Source of the DNA: CAVUWL01 sp963787415
GTDB taxonomy: Bacteria > Actinomycetota > Thermoleophilia > Solirubrobacterales > 70-9
Assembly (NCBI GenBank): GCA_963787415.1
Contig: CAWBCO010000003.1
Location: 806,001 to 870,000 of the forward strand
Length of the DNA stretch: 64,000 bases
Direction of reading: 5' to 3'
Shown here: positions 18,324 through 27,768 of the stretch, one piece after another
Numbering within the stretch: the first letter of the stretch is position 1
Layout: each line of letters opens with the position of its first letter
Translations under genes and position numbers: made by a program
The notes under the pieces: generated by a model
What the model saw: only the letters and a program-made list of their open reading frames with translations
Database searches by the model: none
Told to the model about the DNA's origin: nothing

Positions 18324-19190
18324 ATGCCAGGACCAGGAGGACAACTAGGACCGCAAGTACGTGCTCTCGCCATGCGGGTGCTGCCGGCAATGCATCAGCA
18401 GATGGCTCAAGGCCACCAGCCCGACACCGCCCGCGCAATCGAACAGGACCCGCTTGCGCAGCACATCGCCAGCGCGCAGGGTCGCGAGCACTTCAACCAG
18501 TCACCTGGAGTCCGTGAAATTGAGCACGCTCATCCTCTCGGTGGTGCCCCGAACCTGCAAGCAACTCGCGCAGGGTTGGAACGCGCGGGCGTCGGTGAGG
18601 CACAAGATCATGCGATCGGGATCGGAAGAGCCTCCACGCCCGGCCTCGGTGGGGGAAGGCCTGCAACAGACGATCCGCTCCAAGCTGCTCGCGCTTTGGC
18701 CGCATCGCCTTCCAATATCCATCAGATGCCCACCGTTAGGTCGGCCCAAGCTCAGGAACAGGCACGCCCACAGAGCGCCGGGGATCTTCAAGCGCAGGTT
18801 CAGGCCGCCATAGGCGCTCAAAACCGATCACCTGGCACCCAGGCTCGCGAAGCTGCCGTAGGACGAGCGCAGCTCGAAAAAGCCGCAATCGAAAGAGCAC
18901 CGGCACCCCAGCTCGGCGCTCAGCTCTCCTCTCGCGTGGACTCAGGCGCAATAACCCGAGGACAGGCCCAGGACACCGCTGCGGAGCGCGACACCTTCAA
19001 ACGGGCTTACGGGAGTAACTGGCGATCAGTTGTCTACGGCGAGGATCTGAAAGCACTCCGATCAGGCGCCGCGAGCAGCCCGAAATACAAAGCCGCGAAT
19101 AAAGCCTTGATGCAGCGGCGTGCACTGATGCTCGAACACGCCAAAGCGATCAACAGTGGGAAGTCAAGCGGAGGTACGACGGCACCGTGA
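18324..19190 (+). CDS. Gln/Ala-rich hypothetical protein of the element
   Basis: 288 residues from ATG 18324, picked because GAGG lies 8 bases upstream; an in-frame GTG 39 bases earlier has none. It is rich in Gln, Ala and Pro, with likely helical or disordered stretches (AGDLQAQVQAAIGAQ, AVGRAQLEKAAIERA) and a more ordered C-terminus (DTFKRAYGSNWRSVVYGEDL). I recognise no family. Its stop overlaps a tiny downstream frame as TGATG. It may be a structural or accessory protein of the element. Confidence 0.55.
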   Translation: MPGPGGQLGPQVRALAMRVLPAMHQQMAQGHQPDTARAIEQDPLAQHIASAQGREHFNQSPGVREIEHAHPLGGAPNLQATRAGLERAGVGEAQDHAIGIGRASTPGLGGGRPATDDPLQAARALAASPSNIHQMPTVRSAQAQEQARPQSAGDLQAQVQAAIGAQNRSPGTQAREAAVGRAQLEKAAIERAPAPQLGAQLSSRVDSGAITRGQAQDTAAERDTFKRAYGSNWRSVVYGEDLKALRSGAASSPKYKAANKALMQRRALMLEHAKAINSGKSSGGTTAP

Positions 19191-19333
19191 TGAACTCGGG
19201 AGCATCTAGCGGCTTGAGCAACGCCCACCTGAAGGCGATTCTGGCCAATCACACAGTTGCTGGCCGTGGGGGAGGGACCGCAGCTCCGAATGGGGCCAAA
19301 CACCAGGCACGCCGCGTAACGCCGGGGTTCTAG
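19190..19333 (+). CDS. tiny ORF coupled to the Gln/Ala-rich gene
   Basis: 47 residues (MNSGASSGLSNAHLKAILAN...). Its ATG overlaps the previous stop as TGATG and its TAG lies 3 bases before another ATG at 19337. The overlap is the main support; the sequence is low-complexity and of unknown function. Confidence 0.3.
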   Translation: MNSGASSGLSNAHLKAILANHTVAGRGGGTAAPNGAKHQARRVTPGF

Positions 19334-19336
19334 CGC

Positions 19337-19570
19337 ATGGCTCTCTTGGGTTGGGCAACAAGCTTGGGATACATTCTTTTCCCTGACACGCTGCTTCAGT
19401 TGCTGGTTGGACGCGATCAGACCCGAGACTTCCGAGCAACCTTCTTGCGGGCTTTTATCGGCCTTGCGCCATTTCCCCCTTCAGAGCCCGCATCTAGCAG
19501 AGAGGGTCGTTTCACTCCGGACCGTTGTTTAATCGCAGCCGAGAAATGGCGATTGCGGAAGGCGATCTGA
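19337..19570 (+). CDS. possible small hydrophobic protein
   Basis: 77 residues, ATG three bases after the preceding TAG. The N-terminus is hydrophobic (MALLGWATSLGYILFPDTLL) and could be a membrane segment; the rest is not distinctive. It may continue the chain started at 18324. No ribosome site stands out. Confidence 0.25.
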   Translation: MALLGWATSLGYILFPDTLLQLLVGRDQTRDFRATFLRAFIGLAPFPPSEPASSREGRFTPDRCLIAAEKWRLRKAI

Positions 19571-19744
19571 GCCATCCCGGCAGCGTTCAATTCAAGGCCA
19601 CCAGCGGTTCCGTCACGGCCAAAGAACGGAAGCTCTGGGTTTCCACGCTCGGCTACTAGCAGACCGAGCACCGTTGATGTGTTTGAGCGGGTTCTCCGTG
19701 GAAGGAGCTGTGGGTTCGACGGATCGGATAAGGTCGCTTACAGG

Positions 19745-20122
19745 ATGCAAGGACGAGAATCGAAGGGGATCAGCATTGGGTTCGCCGGACTCGCTTTCAT
19801 CGGCCTTCTCGTCGTCTACGCAGCGATCGCGTCTGGCATCCGCGCCTTAGAGCCAGTACTGGCGGAAGTCTGGGATTTCCTCCTGCCCGGTCTGGCTATC
19901 GCCACCATCGTCGCTATTGGCCTCTCGTTGGCAGCACTTCTCCTGGGCCTAATCGTTGCGCCGACCGTGTGGATGATCGGGGCTTTCCAAGAATGGCGCC
20001 AAGATAGAGGAGCCAAGTTGGGTCTTAAGAGCGCTTGGTATCTGATTTGCACCGTTGGAGCGTGGCTGATCGGAATCCAAGGTTTCATTATCTTGGTTCA
20101 AGTCGGATTCTCTATTCACTAG
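19745..20122 (+). CDS. small membrane protein, three helices
   Basis: 125 residues from ATG 19745; the frame also allows a GTG at 19679. Transmembrane segments: about residues 10-30 (ISIGFAGLAFIGLLVVYAAI), 45-75 (LLPGLAIATIVAIGLSLAAL onward) and 98-120 (ICTVGAWLIGIQGFIILVQV). A charged stretch EWRQDRGAK separates helices two and three. No family recognised. Confidence 0.55.
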   Translation: MQGRESKGISIGFAGLAFIGLLVVYAAIASGIRALEPVLAEVWDFLLPGLAIATIVAIGLSLAALLLGLIVAPTVWMIGAFQEWRQDRGAKLGLKSAWYLICTVGAWLIGIQGFIILVQVGFSIH

Positions 20123-20289
20123 ACGAGTTCGCGGTGCCTGCCGAGGAACTTCGCGGAAATATCCGGGGGGATAATTCGAGGCCGTCCTTCAGATTGGTTC
20201 AGCCTTAGTCAGTCGCCAACTGACGCTCTGAGGACGTTCCTAACGCTCTCACGCAGCCCCCAGAAGGGAATCCCACCGACGGTTTGTGG

Positions 20290-20952
20290 CTAGCTCGTGG
20301 CTAGCTCTCGCTCATACTCAACCGAGCGAAGCACGGAGCGAACCGAGCTATCGGCCACCAGCGGCTGACCACCACGAACGGTTGGGATCGAATCGGAGTT
20401 GAGCCGATCAGCTATCGCGCTGCAACGTCGATCCGTTACTCACGCTCCTCGACGAATCCGATCGACCACCGCATCGGGAGTCTCACGAACACGGCCCAGG
20501 CGGACGCCTTCGGCACGCTTCACGGCTAGAGCGTCTTTGGTCCGCTGACCAATCAGCCGGCGCTCGAACTGAGCGAAGCTGGCAAGCACGTTGGCGGTCA
20601 CTTCCCCCGTAGGGGTTGTCGTATCCACGCCAAGGTCAAGACAGACAACCGCCCATCCCTGTTTCTGTGAGTCAGCCATGATGCCGGCGAAGTCGAGCAT
20701 CGAGCGCGACAGTCGATCGAGCTTGGCGGTGACCAACGCCTCAGCCTCACCAGCCTTGAGCCGATCGAGCACCGATTGAATGCCGGGGCGCTTAAGACTC
20801 TTAGCCGAGTAGCCGGCGTCCTCGACCATCTCCACGAGCTGCCAACCGCGACGCTCGCACTCAGCAACGATCGATTGACGCTGAACCTCCAGCCCTGCGC
20901 CTGAATCGGCTTGCTCAGACGTTGAGACTCTGACGTAACCTAGTACTTGCAT
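20290..20952 (-). pseudogene. serine recombinase with in-frame TGA
   Basis: Start ATG 20952 with GGAGG upstream. The resolvase catalytic domain is complete: MQVLGYVRVSTSEQ (nucleophile Ser10), AGYSAKSLKRPG, AEALVTAKLDRLSRSMLDFA, ASFAQFERRLIGQRTKDAL. After IRRGA a TGA at 20440-20442 stops it at 170 residues. The same frame continues for 50 codons to a TAG at 20290 as ATADRLN-like recombinase tail: IADRLNSDSIPTVRGGQPLV and SVRSVLRSVEYERELATS, the DNA-binding half. A CGA to TGA change would explain it. Without the tail it probably cannot bind its site. Confidence 0.7.
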
Positions 20953-21514
20953 GCGGAGCCAACCTCCGTGTGCCATGCCCCCGGACGTTAGACCCGTCGC
21001 GGGGGCGCTTTGTGTTGGTCGAACGTACATCAGGCGCGCTCACTGTTCAAGCTAATTCGCGCCAGATCGTAGGAAAACCGCAACGTAGAGCGGATTCCTA
21101 GTACGAGCTAATTCAATCATCGGAGAGCATCGCGTAGGCGGTATTTCGAGAGATACCACCCAAGCTGCAGCTTCACTAATCGACACGCCCTCGGCGGCTT
21201 GAGCCTTGAGCAGCCAAGCACGCAGATCCGCTGTGGCGCGAGCGTTCAATCGCTCGGCATCGGCCGGTCCTTTCCTGCTTTGACTAGACCTGCGCGTATC
21301 TCCTCAGCACTGCTCATCGTTCTCCTTTGTTGGGGGGCTGAGCCCTGCGGCTCGACCAGGCGCAACCCGAAGGCTGCGCCAAGTCGAAGCGCTCAGGCAG
21401 TGACGAGCTCACGTTCCTCAACCTGAACGCCAAGCCTGCGGCATTCTCGAGTCCGCCCTAGCAACCTCATCGATCATTGCCAGATCCTCGCGCAGTACTC
21501 GCCAGATCATCGCG

Positions 21515-22267
21515 CTCCCCCCAACTCGGCGATATAGGGGAGAGACTCACTGGCGCGTGTCAAATCCGAGGACTGCAAGAGCAACAGTTGCAGCGGCCTC
21601 AACGATTACCTCGGCTCGCTCACGCCCGAACTGCTCATATCCAACACCCTGCGCGTGCGCACAGCTCGTGAGTCAGCGTGCGGACCTTCTCATCAGTTGA
21701 CTCATTGGAGTCGATCACCACTTCTCTGGAGCCCTCCTGATACCAGCCACCAGCGCTGACCCCAGATAGATCCTTCTCACTGACGCTCACGCCCATTTCA
21801 GTGGCTAGAGCGACGTAGAGACGAGAGGATCGCTCCGTGGTCGCTACCGGCAATAGAGCCAGCCGGGAGGTCAGCCAACGGCTCACCATCGGTCTGTGCG
21901 ACATCAAAGACGCTGACCGACTTAAACCAAAGGCAGACCGACTCCTCGCCCGTCTGCTCATCCTGCTTTTTGATCTTGATCGGTGCCAGAATGCGGATTC
22001 CCTCGCACCCTTCACCACCGATCGATCCAGCTTCTTCCATGCATTGAAGCCTGCAACGTGCGTAGCGTGATCGGCTACCGCCTCGCCGGCAACAGTTGGA
22101 GGTTGCATGGCGATCAGTAGCTGATTGCCAATCGAGTAATCATGGAATGACCGCCGAGTCTCGATCCAGCGCTGAAACCCTTCACTGGTCATAACCTCGC
22201 GGGTAGCAGCTTCAAGCTGTCGAACCTGCTCTTTGCGCCGCTCGGACGTATCCTGCTTACTGGTCAT
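21515..22267 (-). pseudogene. ArdC-like antirestriction protein, frameshifted
   Basis: From ATG 22267: REVMTSEGFQRWIETRRSFH and DYSIGNQLLIAMQPP match the ArdC N-terminal ssDNA-binding domain. Then VAGFNAWKKLDRSVVKG must join another frame (CEGIRILAPIKIKKQDEQ, VCLWFKSVSVFDVAQTDGEP), return to the first (RLYVALATEMGVSVSEKDLS, GGWYQEGSREVVID, VRTLTHEL) and shift again (AHAQGVGYEQFG, ESLPYIAELGG). The zincin HExxH-like motif falls on the third shift. Family members protect incoming DNA from host restriction. At least three frameshifts make this copy dead. Confidence 0.7.
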
Positions 22268-22377
22268 AGGACTCAATCTCCTTTGATCCATGCCCCCGGA
22301 GCTCTAACTCGCGGGGGCGCTTTGCTTGTGTTACCCAGGGTTACAGATCAGACAGGGAAAGTCAAGAGGTAATCGGG

Positions 22378-22650
22378 TTATCCAGGGCGCCCGGACCGTC
22401 TGGAGAGGCGCAACAGAAGCCCCCCAAACCAGACGATCGCAAATCCGAGTGCAACTGAACGTGTAGCGATGCCGACGAGCACTGCAACGATCCACAGAGC
22501 AGCGACGACGTGCCCTCCACTGCCTAACGTCCGCTTAGCTCGTCGTGGCTTCTGCGAGGGAGTGAGCGTCGGTTGGCTGGCACGCTCTTCGGCCTCGCGT
22601 TCGGCCTCGCGGATCTTGCGTTCAAGCGCGCCAGGCTCTTCATTTGCCAC
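22378..22650 (-). CDS. small membrane protein with charged N-terminus
   Basis: 90 residues from GTG 22650 (the frame is open to 22728). The charged helical start ERKIREAEREAEERASQP is followed by two hydrophobic segments (HVVAALWIVAVLVGIATRSV and ALGFAIVWFGGLLLRL). It resembles generic small inner-membrane proteins; no family recognised. Confidence 0.45.
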   Translation of the reverse strand: MANEEPGALERKIREAEREAEERASQPTLTPSQKPRRAKRTLGSGGHVVAALWIVAVLVGIATRSVALGFAIVWFGGLLLRLSRRSGRPG

Positions 22651-22835
22651 GGTGCCAGCGTAGCCCGTCGTAAATTCGCGGCGTCGTTGGTTGCGAAGTG
22701 CATCACAGGCACAAAAACCTGAAGGCATTCACAAGCGAGCACCGATCCCAAGCCGTTAGAAACGCCCTCAGAGTGCCGATTTTCCCTTGATAGTCATATC
22801 CTCGGTCAATCGCGGCAGAGATCCAATATCAGACG

Positions 22836-23018
22836 ATGGATGAGCGCGGAGATGAAATCCTAGACGAGCTGGAGAGCCGTTTAGGAATCAAGTCCCAGCG
22901 CCTTCTGCCAGGGCAGCGTGCCTACTACCTGACCAATGAGAGCCCAGGTGATCTAGTCATGATCCTCGATGAGATCGATCTGGATTGGCGCGAGCACCTT
23001 GGGCGACTGACAGCCTGA
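22836..23018 (+). CDS. small acidic hypothetical protein
   Basis: 60 residues, acidic, mostly helical-looking (MDERGDEILDELESRLGIKS...DLVMILDEIDLDWREHLGRL). No family recognised. The ribosome site is weak. Confidence 0.4.
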   Translation: MDERGDEILDELESRLGIKSQRLLPGQRAYYLTNESPGDLVMILDEIDLDWREHLGRLTA

Positions 23019-23074
23019 CCGTGTGGCACGCAAAGCGTGCAAGTCGTCGCCAACAGCAAGTAAAATAGCTAGCA

Positions 23075-23626
23075 ATGTCGGAGCTAGAGATCAGCGAGAA
23101 CGCCATCACCGAGCGTGGGAAGAAAATCACCCACTCTCAGGATGAAGTCGATCACGCTCTAACTCTCCTGGCGGAATGCGGCGGCAGCTACACAGCGGCA
23201 CACGAGCAGCTCAAAGAAGAGGGCTTCAAGAGCATCAGCCGCGACAAGCTGCGTAAGTGGTGCACGAACTGCTTCCCTCATCGCTACCTTCAGCTACGGC
23301 GCGATGCCACCCCTCAGATCAGCGAGAAGATCGCCGGCAACCTCTTGGAACGCGCTCAACAGGCAGATACAGCCTTACAGCGCTACATCGAGGTCTCAGA
23401 AGCAAACGTAGAGCGAGTTCCGCCTGAACATATGGCAAAGAACGCGCTTGCTCTGGCCAACGCGCCAGGCCCAGCATCGATCGAGAAGGCCCAACTTCTG
23501 GAGACATGAACCCACCGAGATAGTCGAGACACCGAATCGGTAGAGGAACTAACCGAGGTCCTAGTCCGCGCAGGGGTGGCAGAAGTAGTAGACACTGAGG
23601 TGATCGGCGAGGAAGTAATCGGCTAG
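23075..23626 (+). pseudogene. HTH-containing element protein with in-frame TGA
   Basis: The first 144 residues (to TGA 23507-23509) carry a helix-turn-helix-like region: VDHALTLLAECGGSYTAAHE, GFKSISRDKLRKWCTNCFPH, then IAGNLLERAQQADTALQRY. It resembles the N-terminal region of small terminase or similar phage-type DNA-binding proteins, but I cannot assign it. After the TGA the same frame runs 38 more codons to TAG 23624-23626 with coding-like residues (TESVEELTEVLVRAGVAEVV). Either the gene ends at 23509 or this is a nonsense mutation. Confidence 0.45.
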
Positions 23627-23779
23627 GGACTGAAGCAGCCAAACCCGCAGGGAGCGGGGGAGTGGGCACAGCGGTTTTTCGGATAGCCGTCCAAACGGCT
23701 TTGTAGAGAGGGGAATCGATCGGATCGCGTAGCCGTGCAATTAGCTGATCTTTTGAGCGTAGATCGGAGATTGGGGGGA

Positions 23780-24480
23780 TTACTGCGTGTCCGACGCACT
23801 TCACGCGCGCGCACGCATTCGAGCGATTGCAGCCGCTGTCAGTTCAATCCACGCCTGAAAAGCGCTAATCGGTGGTTTTGTGCTTGCCACGCACGGATCA
23901 CGCGTCATATGCATTCCAGTGCGCATCTGCGCAACGATCACGCAACGATCACGAAACAGATCGGCTCAAATCAGCTCAGAACAGACGAATCCGTAAATGA
24001 CCGGAAAGCAAGTTGCCGTGAGGTCGAGCAACTGGCTCACGAATCGGCTCAAAACCGGCACAAACCCGACACGAAATGTCTGAGAATCCAACACGGCGTT
24101 GGTTGCATGGCGTCTCGAGTACCGCTGCCTGAACGGATCACGCACTGGCTGCGCAAGCAGCTTGCGTCTACGCCAGGTCGTCGCGTAGGCGCAAAACCGA
24201 TGCGTAGACGCAATACGACATGTAGCAACGTTCAAGCGCTCAAAGCGCTTGACAGCGCGTCAAACGGCATTGCAAACGGATTGCTACGGCAATCCGTGAC
24301 ATTGCGACCATCTATCAATCGCAATGCTGATTTGACATCGCCGAAATCACGCAGTGCGCAGAAACTCGCGGTGAGGTTGCGTGACGCAGGGGACCAAGAA
24401 AAATCACGACGAATTGCGATTAATCAAATAATTTTTCCAGCAACCATGCCCCGCTCACGTACACGCACATGGCCGGAGTC
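23780..24480. other. repeat-rich region, candidate replication origin or transfer site
   Basis: No convincing gene. Short repeats are dense: tandem CGCAACGATCA at 23930-23940 and 23941-23951; GGATCACGC near 23894 and 24135; TTGCGTCTACGC at 24162-24173, its exact reverse complement at 24202-24213 and a one-mismatch copy at 24183-24194; perfect hairpins CAAGCGCT/AGCGCTTG (24233-24251) and ACGGATTGC/GCAATCCGT (24276-24297); then an AT-rich stretch near 24415-24440. Iterons, hairpins and an AT-rich tract are what an origin would show, but no initiator is identified apart from the primase at 27765. Confidence 0.4.
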
Positions 24481-24899
24481 CCACGCCTGAGTGTGACTAG
24501 ATCCATTAGATCGGCTCTTCCCCAGTCAAATTGCCCACGGAGTCCCTGATTTCTGTAGCCACAAGATCTCAGCGTCATATGGACTTTTTTGTGCCACAGC
24601 TAAGCGAGCCGGAGTCCCTAGATCGCCAGAACTCCCTGTCAGTCTTGCCGCTAACCACGTAGATGCGCGGGGCGCGCCATTAGATCAGGGCCTCAGTAAT
24701 GCCCCTGGCTCGATGCAGGAGAACCTCGGTGTCAGAGCCCGTAGTGCTCTGCGACCATATTGAGTAGCGCAGGCGAGGGAGGTTTTCGCCCTTGCTCTGC
24801 ACCCCCAAGGTTCGAGCGCAAATCACTGAATGCATGGGTATTCCTCATCGTCTCCGGCTTTTTCAGGGACCCCCGAGCTGCTCGGCTATTTCTTTGACG
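24481..24899. other. intergenic or decayed region
   Basis: No reliable gene. On the minus strand the end of one frame reads SPALLNMVAEHYGL with a stop at 24732, which might be the tail of a decayed gene linked to the zinc-binding gene on its right, but this is weak. Confidence 0.3.
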
Positions 24900-25539
24900 A
24901 ACGGCATGAATCCGACTTCGCGCTCGTGTCGAAGATCGCGCAGCACAGCACCTAGCTGCTTCTTCGGTCGGACCCTCTACGAAGGTGAGGTCGTTTTTAC
25001 GCATCGCCTTCGTGATGTGCCCCATAACCTTGATCCCGACTCCACGGGACGCCCAGAAACTCAACCTCGGTGAGGTCCGCTACGTCTTCGAGCGTGACGA
25101 GATTGGAGTCGGCGAGCTTGCGTCGGGACGCCTTGTGGGCAACGATGTCTCGAAGGGCGATCCCGCTATCGGCCCGCTCCTGGTGCTCGGCCGCGGTCGG
25201 CGCTTTGACCGGTAACCACTCAGACAGCTCACCGAATCGGATTTTCCAGTCATCGGTTCCGCGGCCAGTCTCTTCGACTGGCGCCGGTGCCTTCTTCTCG
25301 CTGTTCGCCCCGTCACCGACGAGCATCCAACGTAATCCCGACTTCTCCTCTCCCTCGTGCCCATACAGCCGAAGGTTTTCGAGAAGACCTCGGACGGTCT
25401 TCACGCACTCGCCCTCGCAGTAGTAGAACCAGTCACCGGCCGCGCAGCCGCCGAGCTTGTTCTCGGTGTGATCGATGGCGAAAGAAATGAAGTCGTCTTC
25501 GCCGATGATCTTTCCGCAGTGGTCGCATGTGACAGCCAT
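24900..25539 (-). pseudogene. zinc-binding protein, frameshifted at its C-terminus
   Basis: Start ATG 25539 overlaps the previous stop as TGATG. The N-terminal zinc module is VTCDHCGKIIGED, later YYCEGECVKTVRGLLENL. The middle is linker-like, then LVTLEDVADLTEVEFLGVP. Near 25045 the frame must shift to continue as GVGIKVMGHITKAMRKNDLT, and again as KKQLGAVLRDLRHEREVGFM with a stop near 24866. The GVGIK part resembles a helix-hairpin-helix. No family named. It is the last gene of a three-gene minus-strand chain. Confidence 0.45.
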
Positions 25540-25820
25540 CAGGAGCGATCCCCGATCTTGTTGATCGCATCGCACTCCTTGCAGTGCCGATGACCTGCCT
25601 CGACGCAGGACGAATGAGAATGAGCGCCAGCGCGTCCCCGACCTAATCTCGCACCGCAGATCCCCCAATAAGCATCGGGGTCGCGGTCGTAGTCGATCGT
25701 GTGGCAGCAGCGAGGACGCTTGCTCTTGGCTGCCTGCTTGCCAGGCAGAGCTTCCGTCTCGCCACGTTCGAGCGGGGGTGCCCCATTGGGCGTCTTGACG
25801 GGCATTGGGTGTTGGGCCAT
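25539..25820 (-). CDS. small Cys/His-rich protein
   Basis: 93 residues from ATG 25820, which overlaps the previous stop as TGATG; its own stop overlaps the next start in the same way. CCH, CGA, HSHSSC, GHRHCKEC offer enough Cys and His for one or two zinc sites. Function unknown; it may bind nucleic acid. Confidence 0.6.
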   Translation of the reverse strand: MAQHPMPVKTPNGAPPLERGETEALPGKQAAKSKRPRCCHTIDYDRDPDAYWGICGARLGRGRAGAHSHSSCVEAGHRHCKECDAINKIGDRS

Positions 25821-26236
25821 CAGACCATCACCGCCTCGCCGGCCGAAAGCCAGAACTCCATCTCGGCTATCGACGCGCGGATCTTCGCGCATGCTTTGGA
25901 CCTACTGCGCCAACCAGCCGCGTCGAAAGCCTCTTCAACGGCCTCGTGGAGGCAGCCCTCAAGAGCACGATCCAGCGCCCAGCGCTCGGCTGAGACTTCG
26001 ATCTCACCATCCTTTGACTCGACTGCGGCCAGTAACGCCTCGGCCTCGGGCAGCCGCTTCCGGTATTCCGCCTCTGTCTCGCGAAGCCCTGGCACCGCCT
26101 CCGGGGGAGTATCGGACCGTTGCAGGCTTTCCATTGCTTCGCGGAGATTGTTCGCCGAGAGTGCGAGCACCTCCCTCGTCTCCTCCTTGAATCGCTCCGC
26201 GAACTCAGCCGGGACCGTAATCGTTGATTCGCTCAT
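25820..26236 (-). CDS. hypothetical helical protein, first gene of a minus-strand chain
   Basis: 138 residues. GAGGAG lies 6 bases before ATG 26236, the best ribosome site in this part of the element. The protein is acidic and mostly helical (TVPAEFAERFKEETREVLAL, EAEYRKRLPEAEALLAAVES, EGCLHEAVEEAFDAAGW). No family recognised. It leads a chain 26236, 25820, 25539 joined by TGATG overlaps. Confidence 0.6.
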   Translation of the reverse strand: MSESTITVPAEFAERFKEETREVLALSANNLREAMESLQRSDTPPEAVPGLRETEAEYRKRLPEAEALLAAVESKDGEIEVSAERWALDRALEGCLHEAVEEAFDAAGWRSRSKACAKIRASIAEMEFWLSAGEAVMV

Positions 26237-26619
26237 CGCTGCTCCTCTCGGTTGGGCACCGAAGAGGAGGCTTGAGAGGCGAGGAACAGGCATATAGCCT
26301 GCGCGACGCGTCGAAGCTAATCCTTCGGCGTCAGGGGGGCGGCCGTTTCCGCGGTGCGCCCCCCGTTTTCTTTGTTGTCGCGGACAATAAGCGCCTCAGC
26401 GTCTCAATGTCAAGGCTAGAGCCGTTGCAAAGCGCCGAAATGTCCGGGCTAGCGCGCCCCGCTGTTAGCGTTCTTCGCGAGGTGGTCGAAGCCTCAACTT
26501 GGTGAGCCGGCATCCTTGGACTGGAGGGTGTCGGCTCTTTTGTTGCCTGGGGTCCGAGCGGCGGCCTATTCTCGGAATCACCAAGTTATGAATCATCCTT
26601 CGACCCTTCAGATAGTCCG
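26237..26619. other. divergent intergenic region with two hairpins
   Basis: It lies between the minus-strand chain and the plus-strand genes. It holds a strong hairpin (GGGGGGCG 26334-26341 / CGCCCCCC 26357-26364, then GTTTTCTTT) and a weaker one starting GAGCCG at 26504 and ending CGGCTC near 26537, followed by TTTT. Both read as plus-strand terminators although no clear plus-strand gene precedes them, so a short RNA between them is possible. Confidence 0.4.
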
Positions 26620-27118
26620 ATGGACCAGTCGGCCGACCTTGTAGAGCGCAACGAAGGTCACCTGGGCCGTGCCGAGCGGCACCGTCGCTACATGGACGCT
26701 GAGGTCAGGGCGGGAGTTGAAGCTGGGGGGCACCCAGCCACGGCTGCGATAGAAGCCGCCGACGCGGCGTTCCACATCAAGTCCCTTCGGCCCCGAACGG
26801 TTCCAAGGCGCAGACCGTCGACGGTTGACCTTGAGGCCAAGCGCTCTGTTGAAAGGCGCAGATCAGGTGGGAGCGCGCGACGCACGCCTATGGGGATGCA
26901 CCGACGTGCGGCTCGCGGTTCAGCGACTTGTTCTCGTAGGACGACCCGCTCGGCGTCACAAAGCTCTCGCGCCGGCCCCAGCGAACCTGCTGGACCCCAT
27001 TCAGGGGACTCAGACGAACCTCCAGGCGCAAGCGGACTCCGCCATATCGGCGGGGCCGTTAGAGCCTATCTTCGATGATTTAGCCCTCCGTAACAATGAA
27101 TTCGGAGACGGCTCGTGA
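26620..27118 (+). pseudogene. hypothetical protein, probably frameshifted
   Basis: The first part from ATG 26620 (HLGRAERHRRYMDAEVRAGV, AAIEAADAAFHIKSL) looks coding. The second part, in another frame, ends LNNEFGDGS-like at TGA 27118 (ISAGPLEPIFDDLALRNNEF), overlapping the next GTG by four bases. One frameshift between about 26820 and 26900 would join them. No family recognised. Confidence 0.3.
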
Positions 27119-27375
27119 GCGCCCCAGCTACGGGCGTCTGCCTCTTTTGCGGCGACGGAATCGTGGTCGAGAGGACCACCCGTCAGTTCTGTTGTGACGA
27201 GCATCGGCACAAGTACGCCCGTGCCTCCGAGCAGCTTCCACCTGCGCATTTCAAGAAGAAGTGTTTATGCAACGGGAGCCGGATCGCAGGGCACGATCTA
27301 GACGGCATTCCCCGCTGCGACGCTTGTGGCGCAGAGATCGAAGGGGAGCCGGATCGCCCCAGCCAAGGGGCTTGA
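27115..27375 (+). CDS. small zinc-ribbon protein
   Basis: 86 residues, GTG start overlapping the previous stop (GTGA). Two Cys pairs, VCLFCGDG and FCCDEH, then KCLC and PRCDACGAE, suggest two zinc-binding knuckles; the first half resembles proteins that read QFCCDEHR as a truncated zinc finger. Function unknown. It begins the plus-strand cassette that runs to the integrase. Confidence 0.55.
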   Translation: MSAPATGVCLFCGDGIVVERTTRQFCCDEHRHKYARASEQLPPAHFKKKCLCNGSRIAGHDLDGIPRCDACGAEIEGEPDRPSQGA

Positions 27376-27391
27376 CCTCCTGCGTTCCCTC

Positions 27392-27568
27392 ATGGATGCC
27401 CCGATTTATCGGGTGTGTCGCCCACGCCACCGATCGTGGGAATCCGCGCATCAGCATCCCAACTTCACCACTGACATCAGGCTCTATACCGGCCGTCCGT
27501 TCGACCCAGATTCAGAGGTTGAGGTCGTACCCGCATCGTCGTTTCCAAAGAAAGGAAGCAGCAAATGA
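27392..27568 (+). CDS. tiny hypothetical protein of the cassette
   Basis: 58 residues from ATG 27392 (MDAPIYRVCRPRHRSWESAH...). Its stop overlaps the next ATG (ATGA). Function unknown; the overlap chain supports it. Confidence 0.45.
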   Translation: MDAPIYRVCRPRHRSWESAHQHPNFTTDIRLYTGRPFDPDSEVEVVPASSFPKKGSSK

Positions 27569-27768
27569 GCACCCTCCTCAAGGGGCCAAACCGGGGGGTT
27601 CTCAGCTTCCTCTCGCACGACCCGCTAATCGCCTTCTGCGATCTACACGAGTGCACGCCCCTTATGCGCGGCTCAGAGCGTTTGGCTTGCTTTGAATCGT
27701 TGCCGCCTTGCACTCAAAGCGCGATGTACGCAAGCCTTCGCTGTTCGCTTGAGGGTGAGCGGACATGA
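27565..27768 (+). CDS. tiny hypothetical protein upstream of the primase
   Basis: 67 residues, with AAAGGAAG about 8 bases before the ATG. Four to five Cys (AFCDLHECTP, LACFESLPPC, RCSLEG) could bind a metal. The stop overlaps the primase ATG (ATGA), so its translation probably drives that of the primase. Confidence 0.55.
   Translation: MSTLLKGPNRGVLSFLSHDPLIAFCDLHECTPLMRGSERLACFESLPPCTQSAMYASLRCSLEGERT

Noticed and set aside
23735..24490. 251-codon plus-strand frame
   Set aside because: Composition follows the DNA repeats, is rich in Arg, Ser and Asn and has no domain; the DNA repeats explain it better.
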